Shown here one piece after another: positions 56,977 through 64,000 of a stretch of 64,000 nt of DNA. The position numbers and the translations under genes were made by a program. The first letter of the stretch is position 1. Every line of letters starts with the position of its first letter. The stretch is taken from the NCBI GenBank assembly GCA_963513935.1, contig OY740772.1:106489797-106553796 (forward strand), read 5' to 3'. The stretch is from Aphrophora alni. Lineage: Eukaryota > Arthropoda > Insecta > Hemiptera > Aphrophoridae. The notes beneath the pieces are model-generated. The model worked only from the letters and a program-made list of their open reading frames with translations. It ran no database searches and was not told where the DNA came from.

Positions 56977-57318
56977 CTATGCTGTGTGCCTTGTGAAATC
57001 TCTAGCAATAATAAAGTATTTAGCATTAGGAATAAGATCTTGGATATTTTTCTTAAAAAATGCTAGTGAAATCATTGTGATATTGTGTAATGGTATAAAT
57101 TCCATTCTTCCAAGAGATTGCTTTGATAGATTGATAACAGGTAATGAATTATCTATGATGGTTACAAATCCACCTTTTTTTCTACCTTGACGTGTATAAT
57201 CTCTAAATTTGGACTGGATCTTATCTTCTTCCTTGAGTGACGATTCTTGTATGCAAGCTAATTTAATTCCCTGTTCTTGAAGATCTTGCCTGAGGTTTCT
57301 CAGATTTATTGGGTACAC
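56977..57318 (-). pseudogene. LINE APE-type endonuclease fragment
   Basis: A 113-residue open frame reads NLRQDLQEQGIKLACIQESS, LKEEDKI, YTRQGRKKGGFVTIIDNSL and PNAKYFIIARDFTRHTA. This matches the N-terminal endonuclease of non-LTR elements: CIQES carries the catalytic Glu, and ..GGVAI...L.. follows. FIIARDFTRHTA stands where GDFN.H is usual (Arg for Gly, Thr for Asn). No RT or ORF1 adjoins it; both ends are truncated. Confidence 0.7.
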
Positions 57319-57445
57319 TTACTTGCATTCTACTGTAATACCGTAGTTAATCTTAGCCAATTTGGACCATCTGTAGTTTGCAGATTTTTGGTAAAACATT
57401 GCTGGTATATAAAATATCCAATGCACCTTGTGGTTAATAACAATA

Positions 57446-57601
57446 TGTAAGAAGTAATCCCCAAACCACTAGAGTATTGGTTTATACCTTCTGAGGATGG
57501 TAGTTATGTTGTCAAAATGTATATAAGGATTTATTAAACTTTCTAATGTTAATTGTGTTAATGTTTTATTTGTGGTTTGGTGATTACTTCTTTCATATTG
57601 C
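57446..57601. repeat. Inverted repeat with degenerate hammerhead-like centre
   Basis: Arms AATATGTAAGAAGTAATCCC (57,448) and GGTGATTACTTCTTTCATAT (57,580) flank CCTTCTGAGGATGGTAGTT..GTTGTCAAAATGTATATAAGG, which keeps a CTGANGA-type box (CTGAGGA) but has AAA for GAA. Shared with 10.7 kb. Confidence 0.5.
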
Positions 57602-57609
57602 TGGTATGC

Positions 57610-58230
57610 TGTTTTTTGCAAGACAAGATAAAGTGGTTCTGTCTGAACTCATAGTATTTACAATTATTTACAGTTTAAAATTATATTTAATCCATCAAAC
57701 TTAACCTCTTAGATAATAGTAGTCAGTGTAAAGAAAAACAATTCTTCAAAATAAGGATCATGGAGGAGGAACATTATCAGTCAAGGTGATTGTGTTGAGT
57801 TCTTCACATTGGAATTTAGCCCATAGAGTCTACAAAAGACATTGGGCAATCAGCACCTTGTGTTGGAAGACCATTAAAAAAAGAAAGTTAAATTAATAAT
57901 TCAATCATGTGTCATATAATTCTAAAATATCATTTTTACTTAACACTGTTGTGTAATGATAAAAAAAGAAACATTGTGTCAATAACACAGCTTATTTTGT
58001 GACACAATGTAATCACTACTGATGATTACAAATTTGAATCAAAACGTTGTTTTGATTACAATAATTCTTGACATCCAGTAGTGTCAAGCAACATTTTGAT
58101 TTGTTAGCGATTCAACCAAAATTGTGAAATTATTTTGGTTTTAAATTATTTGATAATGATGGATTGTCACATTATTGATATACTTTAATCCGAAATTTGT
58201 CATTATTTGTTTGTTTGTTCTCTTTTTTGT
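57610..58230. other. AT-rich spacer with small inverted repeats
   Basis: CATTGTGTCA and TGACACAATG (57,973-58,011) and AATCAAAACG/TGTTTTGATT (about 58,037-58,058) form short hairpins of unknown meaning. Confidence 0.4.
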
Positions 58231-58231
58231 T

Positions 58232-58480
58232 TAAAGGCATAAAACCTCTCAGCCATTATTGCTTTATAAAAAAAGAGGAAGAAAAATGCATACAGTCTTA
58301 GCCGCCGAATACTCTAATAGCGTCAGAGTCAGAAAAGAACAAGAGTTAATCAAAAGAGGGCTGATATTAAAGATGAAAGAGAGGGATCTAACACAAGACT
58401 ACATGAAATAAGGTGTAGATCCAGCTGGGTCATTCGGAATTGCCAAGCCCGTGTTCACTAATTGCAACCCCTGGGTTGCC
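58232..58480 (-). repeat. Family A copy, reverse
   Basis: TTTAAAGGCATAAAACCTCT, GCGTCAGAGTCAGAAAAGAA, GACTACATGAAATAAGGTGT and CCGTGTTCACTAATTGCAAC. Confidence 0.8.
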
Positions 58481-58489
58481 AATATTTGT

Positions 58490-59305
58490 GTATGTAAAAC
58501 TAATACATGATGTTTCTAGGGTATAAATCAACCTCTATTATCGACTGATAAATCTAGAATATGAAAAAGGTGAAAAACACCAATACAGACTAGGGCTATG
58601 TTGAATACTAAAACTGAAACTAGTAAATAAGGAAAGAACCATGTTTAAAGCTAAGACTACATTTCCAAATCAACTTAACATGATGTCTATTTCCTGACAC
58701 ACTCCTAAATGTAGAACAATAATTTATGTCTAAAAATAGTTTGACCATTTGCACAAGAGTATCTGCCAATAACAAATATAAGTTATTAAGTACAAGTATT
58801 TTCCCACTTCTTCCTATATGTAAGACTTCAAAATATTTTTTTATTTGTTTAATAATTATATATCCCAAGAAGATTTATAATTTGGTTAATGTATTTGAAA
58901 AAAAAAACAACTTAAAAATACATCATTCTCAAGTTGTAAATTTCTAAAAGAGTAAGAAATACCTTTGAGTTATATTTTATAACTATATTTTAGATTTTAA
59001 GCACCAGCTATAAATCTTTACACAAAGACAATACAAAATTTGAAGAATCCAGTAAATCGTACGAAAAATAAGTTTGCTAACAAGTATTGAGAAACAAAAA
59101 AAAGCCAATATTTATCCACCATTTTGTTTTAAGAAACAGGTAAAAGATAAGTTTGATAAAATTGGTTGAGAAACAAAATCGTTGAAGTTTTCGTTACCTA
59201 GTCTACCTAGTCTTATGGGACTCTTATAAGAATTATACCAGTCCCATAGAAAACAAAATGGTGATTAAAACTTCAATTTCTTTCCTAACAATTTTTTATT
59301 AAACT
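58490..59305. other. AT-rich spacer
   Basis: Open frames at 58,620-58,868 (-) and 58,726-58,947 (+) overlap and match nothing known. Confidence 0.4.
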
Positions 59306-59309
59306 AACA

Positions 59310-59540
59310 TAGTTGGCTTTTCTCCTTGTTGTGTAATGATGACAAACCTGTCAGCCATCACTGTCTTATAAAAAAGGGAAAAAATGAACATAAAATAAAG
59401 ACAACTAGCCCTCGAATACTCTAATAGCTTCTGAGAGAATGATAAGAAAGATGAAAGATAGGTATTAAACCCAAGATTACACAAAAGAATGTGCAGATCC
59501 AGCTAGGTAGATTCTCACAGGATTGCCTAGCCCCTGAGGT
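59310..59540 (-). repeat. Family A copy, reverse
   Basis: GTGTAATGATGACAAACCTG, GCCCTCGAATACTCTAATAG and GTGCAGATCCAGCTAGGTAG. Confidence 0.8.
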
Positions 59541-59544
59541 TGAG

Positions 59545-60470
59545 ATTGTAAAAATATAAATTCTGATGTTGAAGTTAAATTATTTGATGAAATACCAGTT
59601 CTTTGTAATGCTAGTTTCAAAACTGTATGTCCTAGTTTTTCTCACTATACAACCTAATTTGTATCAGTGAAAACATAAAATAAAATGTTTTCTAGTGGTA
59701 ACATGTGGAGTTGTTTTGTGTTTTAAGAGTCAGACATAAGACAGGATAATATATTTTAATTGATCATTCACAAAATATATGATAAATTAAGCTGATAAAC
59801 ATTGCTAGCAAAACAACGAAAAACTGAAATTTGTGACAATTTTAAAATAACCAGTGAAAAGCATGTTCAAAAAAAGGAAAAATGAAAGTTTTAAATGGGA
59901 TATCTGTTGTAAAGGACTTGTTGGTGATTTAAAAAAAAAATCTAAAATATGTATAGTGTTTGATTAAAATATATTATGAAACAAAAGGAAAGTTTAAGGT
60001 TTTGGTCACTATTTTGTTTTATGACACTGTTATAAGTTATTATGCATTGCAAAGGGTTCAAGATAACCTAACAATGAAGTATTATCTGTGATGAACTAAG
60101 TAGTGGTAAGTTATATCTGTTGAAAAACAATTACTAACATTCTCATAGACAAAATCAAAGGACTAATTAAACAAATTTAATCATCACAATTTCCCTAAGA
60201 ATGATGATTCAGAAGTTATTGGTTAAACAATTAAATGGATCAAAGGCACCAACCACTCTAAGGAGGTCAAATATTCAAAGTCAGTATACGCAATATTGGT
60301 CAAATTTTGATAAGATATAAACTAAAACCAATACCCCAAGCTGTATGTAAAAGATAATTGTTGTTTTTATATAAATTGAAAAAACACAATAAACCTAATG
60401 ATAATGTTTAAAAACCAGGCTTATTTTTTTTTCCAATTCACTTTGCAACTATATATTTTGTTCATCAAGA
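59545..60470. other. AT-rich spacer
   Basis: Nothing recognised. Confidence 0.4.
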
Positions 60471-60471
60471 G

Positions 60472-60763
60472 TCTAGAGTGAAGCGCCGCCCCATCCGAGA
60501 ATTATGGGCCGGGCAGGCTGTGTCATAGGCGGCCTACCGTAGTGACCGTCTCGCCCATATTAGGCTGTGTCACAGTCGGCCTACCGTAGTCACCGTCTCG
60601 CCCATATAAACGGGTACAAGGGAGGGTTAGGGAAGAGAAAGTTGTTCACAGAACTACTACTGTGAATCATCCCCAGCAACACCCGCCGTACACGTGCTGT
60701 CCCTTTTCCTTATTGGCCCCAACCCCCAACACGAGCCATTGTAAGGCGGTGCTTCACTCTAGA
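60472..60763. mobile_element. GC-rich MITE-like element
   Basis: Terminal inverted repeats TCTAGAGTGAAGCGCCGCC (60,472-60,490) and, reversed, TCTAGAGTGAAGCACCGCC (60,745-60,763), one mismatch; the TA within TCTAGA may be the target duplication. Inside is a 46-bp direct duplication (60,515-60,560 and 60,562-60,607; GGCCTACCGTAGT, ACCGTCTCGCCCATAT). The interior is much more GC-rich than the window. No open frame. Superfamily not identified. Confidence 0.7.
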
Positions 60764-60783
60764 TTCTTGTTGAACGAATTATA

Positions 60784-60830
60784 GTTATTGTTTACACACA
60801 ACTTGGCAAATGTTGTGTGTAAACAATAAC
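60784..60830. repeat. Perfect 19-bp hairpin with 9-nt loop
   Basis: GTTATTGTTTACACACAAC, loop TTGGCAAAT, then the exact complement. It lies 20 bp outside the GC-rich element. It is too short on its own for a typical animal miRNA precursor, though the fold is clean. Confidence 0.85.
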
Positions 60831-60839
60831 TTCACTTCA

Positions 60840-62685
60840 TAAATGTATGATTGAAATATGTTTTGAAAAATTTGACTTTCTACAACAGAGCCCATGGTTC
60901 AGAATCAGAGATACCTTCCTAACTAGCACTTTTGGAGATATAACTTGTTTGAGCTCATAAGAGTAACATTTGAGGATAATTTGTCTAAAATCATGATTTT
61001 GTGGTTTGGTCTAATGGTAGGTAACATTACATTTTCAAAAAACAAAACCAAAGGCATATTCAACTAAAATATTCATGTACTAAATTTGTGTAGAAATTGT
61101 AAATAAGTTTGTGCAATTTCATTGTTATAATACAGATATACAATGTTAGACACATCATCCTAACTTCAATAAGTGATTTATGACATCAAAATAAAAAATG
61201 TTCCTGTATACATATGTTTAAAAACACTTTGTTAACCATCTGTTGCCTATTTTGTGTTTTTTCTAAAAATAAATACAACTTTAAAAAAATTATAAGATTT
61301 TGAGTCAAAATTTTAGTATACACATTTTTAATGATACATTTTACCGTATACCAAGATTCATAACTATATCTTATAAATTTTCAAAATGGTAGCCGTTTAC
61401 ATTTTTTGTAAAGTTTTAGAGATAATAAATATTACAAAATTCAAACGGGCACTATTTTAACAAATTATGAGATAAAGTTTTGATTTTTGATATACTGGTA
61501 AAACGTAGCAAAAATAGTGTATACAAATTTTAACTCAAAATATTACTAATTTTTATAGTTGAAACTATTTTTCTAAAAAACACAAAATGGTCGATTTATG
61601 GACAACAAAGTGTTTACGGACATATGTTTATAAAACCTTTCTTCTTTATTTTGATGCTCTGTATTACTTCTCGAAGTTGGAACACATATTTTTTAAACAT
61701 CCTGTAAATATAAATACTTTTTTAAACACTCCTACTAGAAATAAAATTTCCAAAAATAAATATTTAATGTAGAGCATTAAGTAATTGATAAATGTTACAT
61801 AACATCCAATTAATACCATCTTTAAGTATATGTATTATTACGATTTTTATACATATAGAAATAAATCTTTGTTTAATTGTCAGTCGATAAGTCCTTGCAT
61901 AAATTGGATGAAGCGATTATCTTCCACATGTGTAACAAGGACTGCTAGTAGGACAATAATATTGATCTGTTTGACAAATTGATTATATAGATTTACACTA
62001 CAATTCTCTCTAGACAAGACTAAGGTTTAGAATGTCCATTATCAAAACAGAACTCTTATTAAATTACAAATAAGAAGATGGAAAGGTAGTGGCCCTGGCC
62101 TGAATATGTTTGCATATGGCCTTGCCAAGTACTTAAAGCTATTTCAGGATAACCCTTGTGATGATGTATATATGTTCAATAAAACTGCTTTGTTGTTTTA
62201 AATTGTTTAACTCAAAATCCTTCTCCATCCAACAATAAAAACAAGATAATCAATTATATAAATTAATAGAGGTAAAACCAAATATACCTAGTGTAACATG
62301 AAGAGATCGCTATTTTTTAATTAATGTGATGGACATATACAAACTTTACAGTTATGTTACATTAGTTGATTTTTGTTCACAGTTATGTTTAAGTTCTAAA
62401 CAATTTATGACTGCCTTTCGATTGCAATTTTATTCTTTTTTAAAATGAGCATTTGTTGTATGATAGGTAGATAGTGCTAAATGTGTGTTACATTGTTTAC
62501 TAATAAAATGACTGTAAATCATGGTATAAGTGCAAATAGTTACGCCTTTGAACCGAACAGTGATGACAACATATCTGATGGTGGAACAGATGATGAACTG
62601 TGAAATTTGGAGAGAAATGACAATGTGGACTACGTTGCCAACTCACCCTCATGGTCTATATACAGTGTAAATTTGATAAGAGTGA
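60840..62685. other. AT-rich spacer
   Basis: 61,310-61,560 has mariner-like subterminal phrases (AAAATGGTAGCCGTTTACAT). No supported gene. Confidence 0.35.
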
Positions 62686-62689
62686 GGGG

Positions 62690-63350
62690 TTCTTAGTTCT
62701 AACACCACGGAAAGGGAAATTTGTTTGTTGTGTAACAGTCACAAAAATTAAGATAATTATATGAAATTTGGTAAGGAGGACACATATACAACCCTATTAA
62801 AATTCAAAAAATTATAATTAAAAATGTCAAAATGGCAGCCATTTCAATAGTTTTTTTGTTCATCTCTCTTGCTTAATTTCTTATTAAACTTACATCACAG
62901 ATTGTGTATTTAGAGGTACCAAACTGACCTTTCTACGATTACAAATAGCAAAGTTATTGTAAAAATTGTAATTTTGAACCCTGACTCCCAGAGAAATGTG
63001 AAATCACAAGATTCGGCAGTTCACTGATGCAAGCATAGCAAGTGAAGGCTCCTTCATATATACACAGTTCCTATGTCTACAATAGCCACGACACTGTCAC
63101 GAGTTGTGATAATGGAGGGTTTTTAAAATAGTATTTATACATTTAAAGACCTTGATAGGACTTAGCCAAAGTCAACTAGTGATAGCCACAATTATGAGGT
63201 TCAAGAAATCTATGTGACAACCGTTTTAAACAAAATTACCCTATTGGATAAGACCCCTTGATCTACCAATATAACATTTCTTACAAAGCTTAAGAAACCA
63301 ATATTTAGACGATTCCATTGTATGATATGGCTAGGTATACCACATATTAT
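62690..63350 (-). repeat. Family B copy, reverse, near full length
   Basis: AAAATGGCAGCCATTTCAAT, GATGCAAGCATAGCAAGTGA and GACCCCTTGATCTACCAATA, then TTGTATGATATGGCTAGGTA at the end. Confidence 0.75.
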
Positions 63351-63356
63351 GGCTCC

Positions 63357-63358
<2 letters not shown>

Positions 63359-63404
<46 letters not shown>
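63359..63404. repeat. (AT)n microsatellite
   Basis: About 23 AT units, immediately beyond the end of family B. Confidence 0.95.
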
Positions 63405-63407
<3 letters not shown>

Positions 63408-63409
63408 TT

Positions 63410-64000
63410 GATTTTTTATGGACAGGAGACAGGCTTACCTTGGAAAATGGTCCATGGTATTACCTAATAGTACATAAGTAAAAAAACACACACACACAAA
63501 CACTATAGTTTTGAAATATTTCGTAAACACTGTTCACTTTCTCAACCAGTAGAGTTAAGAAGAAGACTTAAGACTGAGTGTTGAACCACAGATTTTTTTT
63601 TTTTTTTTGTAAACCCTGTTGGGAAAGGGAAAAGGATAAAGGATGATTCATCTAAGGTTAAGATTAGGGGGTTCTCTTGATTTTGTGACCCATTAATGAG
63701 ACCCTCAGAACTAAAGATGGGAAGTGTCTCAGAGTTAGTTCATACAGAGTGATTTACGAAGAAACTTTCAGGACATTTTCTACTGGTAAAAATAAAGAAA
63801 AAAATTCATACAAATATAGGTCCAAAACTCTTAGTGTCCTGTCTATCAGCCATTTTGTTTTTTTATGAAATACATTATTAATGGAAATAAATAAGATAAT
63901 GGAGTTCAAATTTGGTATACCGGTAGACTATACATTTTTATGTTACATTTTACAAGTTTACCAAAAACAAAGTCTTTATTTTGTATATTTTCAAAATGGT
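63410..64000. other. Poly-T tract and mariner-like terminus
   Basis: T run at 63,592-63,609. TA then CAGAGTGATTTACGAAG at 63,743-63,761 looks like a Tc1/mariner end, and 63,850-63,910 (CAGCCATTTTGTTTTT, GTTCAAATTTGGTATAC) matches 17,230-17,340. The element continues past the window edge. Confidence 0.4.

Overview
The window looks like repeat-rich, intergenic DNA from an insect. The signs are strong A+T bias (judged by eye), (TTAGG)n/(CCTAA)n insect-type telomere motifs, Jockey/I-type LINEs, mariner-like and Crypton-like transposase remnants and a Penelope-like element. A hemipteran with a large genome is my guess, but nothing here proves the order. I found no host protein-coding gene I could support: every coding stretch I can identify belongs to a broken transposable element. 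No rRNA, CRISPR or bacterial feature is visible.

Layout. 0-12 kb: a 150-bp telomere-type array, copies of a ~250-bp non-coding repeat (called family A here), a fold-back insertion inside one of them, a hammerhead-ribozyme-like motif at 2.7 kb, LINE fragments at 2.8-3.2 and 7.4-7.6 kb, and two long inverted repeats at 10.0-10.4 and 11.1-11.4 kb. 12.4-15.3 kb: about 15 tandem copies of a ~190-bp piece of family A. 15-24 kb: a hammerhead-like motif at 17.2 kb, a tRNA-like relic at 17.6 kb, a 5'-truncated Jockey-type LINE with clear target duplication (20.3-21.7 kb), a spacerless 412-bp palindrome (22.3-22.7 kb) and a mariner-like relic. 24-30 kb: a second telomere-type array, a second dispersed repeat (family B), another LINE fragment and a 179-bp tandem array derived from family B. 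30-37 kb: a decayed LINE with gag-like zinc knuckles, a Crypton-like tyrosine recombinase relic, and mariner-like and LINE relics. 39.8-43 kb: a Penelope-like element (RT plus GIY-YIG endonuclease) and related terminal sequences between (TA)n tracts. 44-49 kb: family A and B copies and an RNase H-bearing LINE piece with target duplication. 49.8-53.2 kb: a Tc1/mariner-like non-autonomous element with long terminal inverted repeats that carries a 140-bp satellite array and sits at a TA inside a family B copy. 53-64 kb: more of the same families, an endonuclease fragment, a GC-rich MITE-like element at 60.5 kb and a perfect 19-bp hairpin.

No pathway can be read here. What ties the window together is how its repeats arose: transposons nested inside repeats, three unrelated repeats each expanded into a tandem satellite, many fold-back structures, and repeated hammerhead-like motifs that look like remnants of Penelope-type terminal repeats.
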